Part shown: piece after piece, positions 9,010-16,957 of the stretch
Position numbering within the stretch: position 1 is the first letter of the stretch
Layout: every line of letters begins with the position of its first letter
Source of the DNA: Clostridiales bacterium
GTDB taxonomy: Bacteria > Bacillota > Clostridia > Lachnospirales > Lachnospiraceae
DNA: 64,000 bases
Assembly (NCBI GenBank): GCA_018376135.1
Contig: JAHABX010000008.1
Coordinates: 55,720 to 119,719 of the forward strand
Direction of reading: 5' to 3'
Notes under the pieces: model-generated
What the model saw: only the letters and a program-made list of their open reading frames with translations
Told to the model about the DNA's origin: nothing
Database searches by the model: none
Program-made: the position numbers and the translations under genes

Positions 9010-10814
9010 AAGTAATATTTCAGAGAGAGACCGATTTTAGAAAGCTCAGAGCAGTATTGATCTCCGCGGCTGTTCTTCTGGTGGCTGGAAGCGGTCTTCT
9101 CTATACGCTGGACAGGCAGTTCGGAGACTGGCTGTATGAGAGAGAAAGCAGTCCGGATGAGCGTATTTTTGTAATCGGTATTGATACCTATGCCATGGAG
9201 CAGATAGGGGCATGGCCCTGGGACAGGGCAGTCATGGCAGAGATTCTTGAGACCTTAAATGCAGATCCCGGGAGCAGACCTGCAGCCATTGGGCTGGATG
9301 TGGTATATGCCGGGGAGACCAGTGAGGAATCTGACAGGCGGCTGGTGGAAGCTGCTTCGGCAGGGAACGTGGCAGTGGCGTGTACCGTAAATTTTGAGAA
9401 CAGCCTGATCCTGGAGGCAGACGGAAGTGCATATATGGATGCATTTGTTTCCACCGGAGCTTCCATGCCCTTCGAAACGCTGACGGCAGAGGTACGGACA
9501 GGACATATCAATGCTATGTATGACAAGGACGGGGTGCTCAGGAGACATCTCTGGTCTGTAGAAACGGCGGAAGGGGAGACCCTGTATTCTCTGCCGGAGG
9601 TGCTGGTGGATCTGTACTGCGAAGCAAACGGTATGGATACAGATTATAAGCCCCGGACGGATCAGAGAGGCTTCTGGTGGGTGGATTTCAGCGCCCAGCC
9701 GGGAGATTACTATTACTGTTCGGCTGCGGACATTCTGGACGGAGCCTATGACCCGGATATGCTGGAGGGAGCCATAGTTCTGATTGGTCCTTACGAAGCG
9801 TCCATGTCTGATGATTTTGTGACACCGGCGGACCGGGCAAAGCGCATGTATGGTGTGGAGTATATGGCGAATGTGACCGCCAATATCCTGCAGCAGAATG
9901 AGAAGACAGAGCTTCCTCATGAGCTTCAGCTTATGCTTTTGTTCGCAGCCTGTATGGGGTGTGCCATGATTTTCCGTGAAATGAAAATGAGATGGATTTT
10001 TGTGGTATATGCAGGGATTCTGATCCTGTGTACCGCAGGCTTTTACGGATTTTACAGACAGGGATATATCATGCATCCGCTCTGGTTTTTGGCAGGGCTC
10101 AGTATTCTGTTCCTCAGTTCGCTGGTAGAGCAGTATACGCTGGCGGTCAGGGAAAGGCATCATGTAAGAAAGACCTTTGAACGCTATGTAGACCCGGCGA
10201 TCATCCGTGAGCTTTTGAAGGATGACGAGGCTTCGCAGGCACTCACGGGAAGAACGAAGAATATTGCGGTGCTGTTCGTGGATATTCGTGGATTTACGAC
10301 CATGTCAGAGGAGCTTCCACCAGAGGAGGTCGTCCAGATCCTCAATGAATATCTGACGCTTACCAGCCGATGTGTGAAAAAGAGGAAAGGGACGCTGGAC
10401 AAATTTATCGGGGACTGTACCATGGCATTCTGGGGAGCGCCCTTGAAGTGCATGGATCCGATCTATCAGGCGTGCAAGGCGGCTATGGATATGGTGGAGG
10501 GAGCCAGACCTTTGGAGGAAAAGCTTCTGAAACGCTTTGGCAGAGCGGTAAGCTTTGGTGTAGGAGTTCACTACGGACCTGCCGTCGTGGGAAATATCGG
10601 AGCCCCGGACAGAATGGACTATACCGCGATCGGAGACACCGTCAATACGGCGTCCCGTCTGGAGTCCAAGGCACCGCCGGGAACCATTTATATCAGCCGG
10701 ATTGTGGCGGATATGCTGGGAGAGCGGGCAGTGACAGAGTCTCTGGAGAAGAAATTATTACTGAAGGGAAAGACGGAAGGCATGGAAGTGCTGATATTGA
10801 AGGAGCTTAAGTAG
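9006..10814 (+). CDS. CHASE2-domain class III adenylate cyclase
   Basis: 602 residues. An N-terminal membrane segment (about 14-30), an extracellular CHASE2 sensor (about 40-300), three membrane segments (about 305-380), then a class III nucleotidyl cyclase domain (about 415-590). Catalytic features visible: FVDIRGF with the first metal Asp, GTLDKFIGD with the purine-contacting Lys and second metal Asp, and the DYTAIGDTVNTASRLE block with transition-state Asn and Arg. The Lys and Thr in the specificity positions favour ATP, giving cAMP. The start codon overlaps the FecR stop (ATGA). A Gly-Pro/Pro insert or HAMP is absent. The extracellular signal is unknown. Confidence 0.9.
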   Translation: MKVIFQRETDFRKLRAVLISAAVLLVAGSGLLYTLDRQFGDWLYERESSPDERIFVIGIDTYAMEQIGAWPWDRAVMAEILETLNADPGSRPAAIGLDVVYAGETSEESDRRLVEAASAGNVAVACTVNFENSLILEADGSAYMDAFVSTGASMPFETLTAEVRTGHINAMYDKDGVLRRHLWSVETAEGETLYSLPEVLVDLYCEANGMDTDYKPRTDQRGFWWVDFSAQPGDYYYCSAADILDGAYDPDMLEGAIVLIGPYEASMSDDFVTPADRAKRMYGVEYMANVTANILQQNEKTELPHELQLMLLFAACMGCAMIFREMKMRWIFVVYAGILILCTAGFYGFYRQGYIMHPLWFLAGLSILFLSSLVEQYTLAVRERHHVRKTFERYVDPAIIRELLKDDEASQALTGRTKNIAVLFVDIRGFTTMSEELPPEEVVQILNEYLTLTSRCVKKRKGTLDKFIGDCTMAFWGAPLKCMDPIYQACKAAMDMVEGARPLEEKLLKRFGRAVSFGVGVHYGPAVVGNIGAPDRMDYTAIGDTVNTASRLESKAPPGTIYISRIVADMLGERAVTESLEKKLLLKGKTEGMEVLILKELK

Positions 10815-11873
10815 ATGGAAAAAGAGATACAGGAGTTGGACGGACAAAAGAAAAAGTATGTACTGGCAGGGCTTGTTGCGGTGATTCTTATAGCGGCAGT
10901 CGTTATTGCGGTTCTGCTGACGGGGAATGACAGAAGAGATGCGGTTCTTCGGTCACCTACGGGGATTCTGTACGGAAGCGACGGGAATCTGTATCTGACG
11001 GATCAGGGGGGAAACAGCATCCTGCGCATGGATGAAGGGAACGTGAAACTGATCGCCGGTTATATGCTTCCGGCGGATATTTATGGAGATGCCATAGGCA
11101 GCTACGGGGATGGTACCTGGGATAAAGCGTTTTTTAATGCTCCCTTTGATCTGGAGGAATGGGGCGGAGGTCTTGCGGTCAGTGATACGGGAAATAACTG
11201 TATCCGGCTGGCAGCTTCGGACGGGATTGTCCGCACGCTTGCCGGCACGACAGTACAGGGCTGTCAGAACGGTATGGCATATGAGGCAACCTTCTATGAG
11301 CCGAAAGGGATAGCGGCAGGTCCGGACGGAAGTCTTTATATTGCGGACAGCGGCAACGGAGTTATCCGCAGACTGAGCGAGGACGGGCAGGTAGAGACGG
11401 TGGTTGGAGATATGGATACGCCTGTGGGGCTGAGCTGGGATGGCGACGTGCTTTATATTACGGATGCAGGAACCAGTCAGATCCTGAAATATGAAAATGG
11501 AGAGCTGTCAGTGGTTGCAGGAGCCGCATATACCGATGAAGAGAGATCGCTTTTGGACGGAGATGCACAGAACGCAGTCTTCTCGGCACCTCAGGGAATT
11601 CTGGCACAGGATGGCATGATCTATGTGGCGGATACCGGATTTTCTGCCATCCGCAGAATAAAGGACGGACAGGTGGACACCATTTCCATTTTTGAGGGGA
11701 CAGGCAGCAATCTCTGGCCGGCAGGTCCTACGGGCATGGAAATGAAGGCCGGAAATCTCCTGATCGCAGATCCTTATTCGGGTGTAATATTTGAGGTTAA
11801 GGATCCGGATGAAACGCAGGCTGACGAAAATTATCATGAATTTCAATTAAATTTTTATAAAAAAATATATTGA
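10815..11873 (+). CDS. Membrane-anchored NHL-repeat (beta-propeller) protein
   Basis: 352 residues. A short cytoplasmic N-terminus, one membrane helix (about residues 15-36, YVLAGLVAVILIAAVVIAVL) and an extracellular beta-propeller of NHL-type repeats (SPTGILYGSDGNLYLTDQG, PKGIAAGPDGSLYIADSG, PQGILAQDGMIYVADTG). Such propellers bind ligands or proteins. It begins directly after the cyclase stop with AGGAG 9 bases before, so it is the last gene of the operon. Its stop codon lies inside the -35 box of the next promoter. Role in the sensory system is inferred from position only. Confidence 0.8.
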   Translation: MEKEIQELDGQKKKYVLAGLVAVILIAAVVIAVLLTGNDRRDAVLRSPTGILYGSDGNLYLTDQGGNSILRMDEGNVKLIAGYMLPADIYGDAIGSYGDGTWDKAFFNAPFDLEEWGGGLAVSDTGNNCIRLAASDGIVRTLAGTTVQGCQNGMAYEATFYEPKGIAAGPDGSLYIADSGNGVIRRLSEDGQVETVVGDMDTPVGLSWDGDVLYITDAGTSQILKYENGELSVVAGAAYTDEERSLLDGDAQNAVFSAPQGILAQDGMIYVADTGFSAIRRIKDGQVDTISIFEGTGSNLWPAGPTGMEMKAGNLLIADPYSGVIFEVKDPDETQADENYHEFQLNFYKKIY

Positions 11874-11898
11874 CAATCAATTCTGTTGGGTGTATGCT
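11870..11898 (+). promoter_or_regulatory. Promoter of the ammonium transporter gene
   Basis: TTGACA (11870-11875), 17-base spacer, TATGCT (11893-11898). The predicted start of transcription is near 11905. The TGA stop codon of the preceding gene is part of the -35 box, so there is no terminator between the operons. Confidence 0.75.
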
Positions 11899-11907
11899 TT
11901 ACGGCGT

Positions 11908-12056
11908 AAAGGCAATGGGGTCTTTAAGAAATCATTCTTAGAGCTTCATTGCCTTTCGTTATACCGGGAAATCTGATCATCAGGAGCAGAAAATCTTCCC
12001 TCGAAGAAGGCAATGGCGTCTTTAATGTTTTTAAACATTAAGGGCGCTTTTATTTT
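11908..12056 (+). promoter_or_regulatory. Leader with two ANTAR-type hexaloop hairpins and terminators upstream of amt
   Basis: Hairpin 1 (11908-11925): stem AAAGGC/GTCTTT around loop AATGGG. Hairpin 2 (12007-12022): stem AAGGC/GTCTT around loop AATGGC. Both loops have A at position 1 and G at position 4, the signature of RNA sites bound by ANTAR antiterminators. Hairpin 1 excludes a long hairpin at 11908-11956 (AAAGGCAATG with CATTGCCTTT); hairpin 2 excludes the strong terminator at 12016-12056. This fits nitrogen- or signal-controlled antitermination. No ANTAR protein is encoded in the window. Confidence 0.65.
12016..12056 (+). terminator. Attenuator terminator in the amt leader
   Basis: GCGTCT-TTAATGTTT pairs with AAACATTAA-GGGCGC over 15 positions (including G-U pairs), followed by TTTTATTTTAT. 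Its left arm is shared with the hexaloop hairpin at 12007-12022, so the two structures compete. Confidence 0.8.
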
Positions 12057-12090
12057 ATAGATATTTATGGAAATCAAGGAGGAAATTTAT

Positions 12091-13821
12091 ATGGCAGTAG
12101 AAATGGTAATCGACACAGTCTGGGTATTTCTTGCAGCAATTCTGGTGTTTTTTATGAATCTGGGTTTTGCTTCTGTAGAAGCGGGTATGGCCAGATCAAA
12201 GAATACGGTAAACATTTTGTCAAAGAACTTTATTGTATTTGCAGTATCTTCTTTGGGATTTATATTACTGGGATGGGGCCTGATGTTTGGCGGTGACAAT
12301 CCGTTCATAGGAACACAGAACTTATTTATTCTCGGAACAGAGGACCATTCTTTTTATGATAATACATTGACTTCAAATGTACCGTTTTGGGGTAAATTCT
12401 TCTTCCAGCTGGTGTTCTGCGGAACGGCTGCAACGATTGTTTCCGGGGCTGTTGCGGAAAGAGTAAAGTATATATCGTTTATTCTTTTTTCCTTTGTACT
12501 TACCCTGTTCATTTACCCGATCGTAGGACACTGGGTATGGGGAGGAGGCTGGCTTGCGGATCTTGGATTTGTGGATTTTGCAGGAGATACCGTAGTACAT
12601 TCCCTGGGTGGATGGTCAGCCCTGTCCGGAGCAATGATTTTAGGACCCCGTATCGGCAAGTATGGTAAGGACGGAAAGCCTCGTGCAATTCCGGGACATA
12701 ATATGTCATTGGCAGTGATTGGTTTATTTGTACTGTGGCTTGGATGGTTCGGCTTTAACCCGGGTTCTACTATGAGTTTTCAGAATCCGGCAGATGTGAT
12801 GTACATTTTGATGACAACCAATACTTCTGCTGTCGCAGCAGTTATTACCTCAACGGCAGCTGCATGGATTTTCCTCGGGAAACCGGATTTGGGCATGACG
12901 ATCAACGGATGTCTGGCAGGTCTGGTAGGTATTACCGGAAGCTGTGCATATGTTACGGTAGAAGCCTCTCTTATTATAGGTGCTGCTGCAGGTGTTATTG
13001 TAGTATTTGCAGTTATGTTTTTTGACCGTATCAAAATCGATGATCCGGTTGGTGCAACAAGTGTACATCTGTGCTGTGGTGTTTTTGGTACGATTTGTGT
13101 CGGGTTGTTTGCAAAAGAAGGTGTTACAACACTTTCAGCAAGAAATGGTCTGTTCTACGGCGGAGGCTTTGAACTTCTTGGAGTAGAGCTGATCGGTATT
13201 GCAGCTGTTGGTGCTTTTGCATTTATTACGTCTTCTCTTGTATGGCTTGCACTCAAGGCTACGGTTGGAATCAGAGTATCCGCAGAAGAAGAAATTGCAG
13301 GTTTGGATATTGGTGAACATGGAAACATGGCTTATCCTGATTTTGTAATCTCTATGGAGAAATATACAGAGGATGCGGAAGCGGTTGTTGCTGATCAGAT
13401 GGCGGAAGATATGATATCAGAGGCGGCTCCTGTGAAGAGCGAATCTGAAAGAGCAGAAAGTGCTCATAAGTTCAGCAAAGTACAGATTATCTGTAAGGAA
13501 GCCAGACTGGAAGCCTTAAAGAAATCTATGAATGAGCTTGGAATTACAGGTATGACGGTATCTCATGTGGTTGGCTGCGGAGTGCAGAAGGGTAAACCGG
13601 AATATTATCGCGGTGCACCTGTAGAGACCAATCTCCTTCCGAAGGTACAGGTTGATATGGTTGTAAGTAAGGTGCCTGTAAGGAAGGTGATCGAAACTGC
13701 CAAGAAGGTACTTTATACCGGACACATCGGAGACGGTAAGATATTCGTGTATGATGTGGAAAATGTCATAAAGGTGCGTACCGGTGAAGAGGGATATGAC
13801 GCCCTGCAGGATGTGGAATAA
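12091..13821 (+). CDS. amt: Ammonium transporter with C-terminal PII (GlnK-like) domain
   Basis: 576 residues. Residues 1-about 410 form an 11-helix Amt channel: MNLGFASVEAGMARSKNT, AERVKYISF, VVHSLGGWSALSGA and VHLCCGVFGT with the twin pore histidines. A linker leads to a PII signalling domain (about 461-575): VQIICKEARLEAL, T-loop GVQKGKPEYYRGAPVE with the conserved Tyr, and GKIFVYDVENVIKVRTGEEG. Normally GlnK is a separate protein that plugs the channel when nitrogen is sufficient; here sensor and channel are one chain. ATG 12091 has AAGGAGG 8 bases upstream. Regulated by the leader described above. Confidence 0.93.
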   Translation: MAVEMVIDTVWVFLAAILVFFMNLGFASVEAGMARSKNTVNILSKNFIVFAVSSLGFILLGWGLMFGGDNPFIGTQNLFILGTEDHSFYDNTLTSNVPFWGKFFFQLVFCGTAATIVSGAVAERVKYISFILFSFVLTLFIYPIVGHWVWGGGWLADLGFVDFAGDTVVHSLGGWSALSGAMILGPRIGKYGKDGKPRAIPGHNMSLAVIGLFVLWLGWFGFNPGSTMSFQNPADVMYILMTTNTSAVAAVITSTAAAWIFLGKPDLGMTINGCLAGLVGITGSCAYVTVEASLIIGAAAGVIVVFAVMFFDRIKIDDPVGATSVHLCCGVFGTICVGLFAKEGVTTLSARNGLFYGGGFELLGVELIGIAAVGAFAFITSSLVWLALKATVGIRVSAEEEIAGLDIGEHGNMAYPDFVISMEKYTEDAEAVVADQMAEDMISEAAPVKSESERAESAHKFSKVQIICKEARLEALKKSMNELGITGMTVSHVVGCGVQKGKPEYYRGAPVETNLLPKVQVDMVVSKVPVRKVIETAKKVLYTGHIGDGKIFVYDVENVIKVRTGEEGYDALQDVE

Positions 13822-13869
13822 TGAAACGGGCATGTCTGCTGATGCAGACATCACCTCCGTGTATAATAA

Positions 13870-13909
13870 CCCTGAGAGGATTTTTCAGTCCTCTTGGGGC
13901 TGTTTTTTT
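13870..13909 (+). terminator. Terminator after amt
   Basis: CCCTGAGAGGA pairs with TCCTCTTGGGG over 11 positions (two G-U), loop TTTTTCAG, followed by CTGTTTTTTT. Upstream at 13832-13851 lies a perfect 8-bp hairpin (ATGTCTGC-TGAT-GCAGACAT) with no T-run. Confidence 0.85.
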
Positions 13910-13972
13910 GCCGGTCATAGGACAATCTGCCCGGATAATAGATATATAAGGAAGAAATCCGGGGAGCAGGAC

Positions 13973-14245
13973 ATGACAGAGCTGACAAAGGAAATACTTG
14001 ATGAAATGGCTGCGGTGGATATCCGGGATGTGGATATGAACAGGCTGACTGATTTCAGGGATATTGTGATCGATACCAAAAAGCCTGTTCCGGAAAAGCT
14101 CCGGTCTTTTGCGGAGCAGTCGGGCAATGTCTATATACACCGGATGGGGGATTATATTGTCAAGGTACGTTTTCAGGAGAACGGTCCCGGTATTGATGAC
14201 AAGATGGAGGAATATTTAAGACGGCTTGCAGAAATTCATATTTAG
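13973..14245 (+). CDS. Small acidic protein preceding the recombinase cluster
   Basis: 90 residues beginning at ATG 13973, with GGGGAG 7 bases upstream. It resembles the short proteins (VDIRDVD...L.DFRDIVIDT.KP..EK...F.EQ.GNVYIHRMGDYIVKV) that sit directly before tandem serine recombinases in Lachnospiraceae (I recall this as DUF6870, not certain). It is 20 bases from the first recombinase and is probably co-transcribed. It may be an accessory factor of recombination; no catalytic motif is visible. Confidence 0.6.
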   Translation: MTELTKEILDEMAAVDIRDVDMNRLTDFRDIVIDTKKPVPEKLRSFAEQSGNVYIHRMGDYIVKVRFQENGPGIDDKMEEYLRRLAEIHI

Positions 14246-14265
14246 AAAGGTCAGGAGTGATACAC

Positions 14266-15948
14266 ATGAAAGATACACATTTTCTGGCTGCCATGTACCT
14301 CCGTCTTTCAAGGGATGACAAGGATATGGGGAATATGGCGGGCAGGGACGGTCCCATGAAAACCGAGAGCAGCAGCATCGGAAGTCAGAGAGAACTCATC
14401 AGAACCTTCATCAGGGAGCAGCCGGACATAGAGCTTTACGACATCTATGTGGATGACGGTTTTTCAGGGAGCAATTTCGACAGACCAGAATTTAAGAGAA
14501 TGATTAGTGACATTGAAGCAGGCAGGGTAAACTGCGTGATCGTAAAAGATCTGTCCCGCTTCGGACGCGATTATATTGAAGCCGGGAGGTACCTTCAAAA
14601 AATCTTCCCGGACTTGGGTGTGCGTTTTATTGCACTTACGGACCACTATGACAGCATCCGTGCAGATACAGGAGAAAGCTCCATTGTTCTTCCTGTTAAA
14701 AATTTTATCAACGATTCCTATTGTCGGGATATTTCAACAAAGGTAAAGAGCCAGCTTGAGGTAAAACGAAAAAACGGAGAGTGTATTGCTCCGTTTGCTG
14801 TGTACGGATACCGGAAAAGCGGGGCGGATCACAACAGGCTTGTCGTTGACGAATACGCAGCGGAAAATGTGCGGAAGATTTTTGCATGGAAGATAGAGGG
14901 CGTTGCAGTCTCGGAGATTGCAGATACCTTAAACCGTCTGGGAATTCTGTCGCCAAAGGAGTATAAAAAATCACTGGGACTTCATTACAACGGAGGATTT
15001 TCCGGTACGGGGACAGCTCTCTGGAGCAGTGCCTCTGTCAGGAGAATTCTGACCAATGAAGTATATCTGGGACATCTGGTGCAGGGCAAAACGGAAAAGG
15101 TAAATTATAAGGTAAGGAAAAATACAGAGAAACCAAAAGAGGAATGGATAAAGGTTGAAAATACCCATGAACCGGTTGTACCGGAGGATGATTTCCTGAT
15201 CGTACAGAATCTTTTGAAAGCAGACGGACGTAAAAGCCCGGAAACGGGAACTGTCAGTCCGTTTGCGGGACTTTTGTTCTGCGGGGATTGTGGGGAGCAG
15301 ATGGTAAGGAGGAGAAACCGTTATAAGGATACGGTGAAGGTCTACTATATCTGTTCCACAAAAAACCGGGGAGACGGCTGCAGCAGACACAGTATTGAGG
15401 AACAGACATTAAAGGGTATTGTGACGGAAAGTGTGAGGCATTATGTAAATACCTTCTTGGAAGAAAAACAGTTTTTTGAGAGATCCGTGCAGCTTAAAAC
15501 AAATTTTAAGTCGGTATTTCTCTATGAGCAGGAAATCAAAAGGCTGAAAAAGGAACAGGAAAAATATGAAAAGCTCTGCTCCGGGCTGTATAAGGATCTG
15601 AGCAGAGGCATTATTTCCAATGAGGAATTTGAACGCCTGCACGGCGGCTTTTGGCAGAAGGCAGAGAAACTGGAAGAAGCACTGAAAAAGCAGAAGCAGT
15701 TTATTCAGGAAATGTGCAGAAAAGGAGTGCTTTCCGCCGGGCGGCTGAAGATATTTCAGGACTGTGCGGAGGTCAGAGACATAGACCGCCGTTCCCTGTG
15801 CAGTCTGGTAAAGAGGATAGAGATCTATGAAGACCGGCAGATAGAGATAGAATTTTACTTTTCAGACAGTTACCGGGCAATGCAGGCTGGAAATCAGAGA
15901 ATCAGGATGGACAGATCCAGACTGTGTGCAGTGGAGAGGAGTGCATAA
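14266..15948 (+). CDS. Large serine recombinase 1
   Basis: 560 residues. Resolvase/invertase catalytic domain first: AAMYLRLSRDDKD with the nucleophilic Ser, DDGFSGSNFDRPEF, and VKDLSRFGRDYIEAG with the active-site Arg residues. Then a Recombinase domain, a zinc-ribbon (LLFCGDCGEQMVRR ... YICSTKNRGDGC, about residues 340-380) and a coiled-coil region before the C-terminus. Such enzymes integrate or excise DNA through short att sites. ATG 14266 follows AGGAG by 8 bases. It is the first of three recombinases in one operon. Active-site residues look intact. Confidence 0.92.
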   Translation: MKDTHFLAAMYLRLSRDDKDMGNMAGRDGPMKTESSSIGSQRELIRTFIREQPDIELYDIYVDDGFSGSNFDRPEFKRMISDIEAGRVNCVIVKDLSRFGRDYIEAGRYLQKIFPDLGVRFIALTDHYDSIRADTGESSIVLPVKNFINDSYCRDISTKVKSQLEVKRKNGECIAPFAVYGYRKSGADHNRLVVDEYAAENVRKIFAWKIEGVAVSEIADTLNRLGILSPKEYKKSLGLHYNGGFSGTGTALWSSASVRRILTNEVYLGHLVQGKTEKVNYKVRKNTEKPKEEWIKVENTHEPVVPEDDFLIVQNLLKADGRKSPETGTVSPFAGLLFCGDCGEQMVRRRNRYKDTVKVYYICSTKNRGDGCSRHSIEEQTLKGIVTESVRHYVNTFLEEKQFFERSVQLKTNFKSVFLYEQEIKRLKKEQEKYEKLCSGLYKDLSRGIISNEEFERLHGGFWQKAEKLEEALKKQKQFIQEMCRKGVLSAGRLKIFQDCAEVRDIDRRSLCSLVKRIEIYEDRQIEIEFYFSDSYRAMQAGNQRIRMDRSRLCAVERSA

Positions 15949-15949
15949 G

Positions 15950-16954
15950 GTGGCAAGAATATCCAAGCGGTTGGCGGCACAGAAGAATGTGCAGAAAACC
16001 GTGCAGAAGATACGGTACAAAGCAGGCATTTATGCGAGGCTTTCCTCCGATCAGGACACAGAAAAAAATGAATCTGTGAATGTGCAGACTGCCATTGCAG
16101 AAAAATATGTGGAGGACTGGAACCGGAAACATACAGAACAGATCACGGTAGCGGACCGTTATATAGATTTGGGAAAGACCGGCAGCAATTTTAACCGTGA
16201 CGAATTTCAGAGGCTGATGCAGGATATCCGGCTTGGAATCATCAACTGTGTCATAGTCAAGGATCTTTCCCGTTTTGGCAGGAATTATCTGGAGGTCGGG
16301 AATTATATAGAGAAAATTTTCCCGTTCTTAGGTGTGCGTTTCATAGCGGTAACGGACGGACTGGACACCGGAGACAGAGGAGGCGGCACAGAGCAGCGGT
16401 CAGCCGCTATGGCAATGGAGATCAAAAATCTTGTCAATGATATGTATGCAAAGGACTTTTCCGTAAAAGCGAAGCAGAATCTGAAACAGAGGAGAGAGGC
16501 AGGCTCTTATGTGGGCGGACCGCCGCCGTATGGCTATCTTACAGGCCGGGAGGGAAAAATACGGGTACTGCTGCCCGATGAAAATACTGCAGAGCTGGTA
16601 AGGTATATGTTTGAGCGTTTTATTCAGTCAGAAAGCTTTGCCGCTGTTGCCGATGATCTGAACAGCAGGAAGATCAATCCACCTGCTGTTTATAAGAAAA
16701 CAGGCGAAGTATTCTGGAGCGCTGATATGGGATTGTACAGGGGATGGGATAAGGGTGCCGTAGAACGGATCATAAAAAGCAGGACGTATACCGGAATGCT
16801 GGTTCAGGGAAAGACCTCCGTCACGGCGAGAGACGAAAGCAATCGTATCCATAATCCGGAAGAAGACTGGGTGATAACAGAAAATGCACATGAGCCTCTT
16901 ATTGGGATGGAAGTTTTCAGGCAGGCAGAGCAGATATACAGGAAGGAGCGGTAG
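15950..16954 (+). CDS. Large serine recombinase 2, short form without zinc ribbon
   Basis: 334 residues. The catalytic domain is complete (AGIYARLSSDQDTEKNES, KTGSNFNRDEFQRL, VKDLSRFGRNYLEVG), followed by a Recombinase domain ending at ENAHEPLIGMEVF. The zinc-ribbon and coiled-coil found in both neighbours are missing and the stop is followed 3 bases later by the next gene, so the short form looks organised rather than broken. GTG 15950 is preferred: GAGAGGAG ends 8 bases before and the previous stop is at 15948. It may work as a partner subunit of the flanking recombinases. Function inferred. Confidence 0.88.
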   Translation: MARISKRLAAQKNVQKTVQKIRYKAGIYARLSSDQDTEKNESVNVQTAIAEKYVEDWNRKHTEQITVADRYIDLGKTGSNFNRDEFQRLMQDIRLGIINCVIVKDLSRFGRNYLEVGNYIEKIFPFLGVRFIAVTDGLDTGDRGGGTEQRSAAMAMEIKNLVNDMYAKDFSVKAKQNLKQRREAGSYVGGPPPYGYLTGREGKIRVLLPDENTAELVRYMFERFIQSESFAAVADDLNSRKINPPAVYKKTGEVFWSADMGLYRGWDKGAVERIIKSRTYTGMLVQGKTSVTARDESNRIHNPEEDWVITENAHEPLIGMEVFRQAEQIYRKER

Positions 16955-16957
16955 GGC

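Noticed and set aside
13832..13851. Perfect hairpin after amt as a second terminator
   Set aside because: It has no T-run, and a stronger terminator follows at 13870. It may be a recombinase-related site but there is no support.
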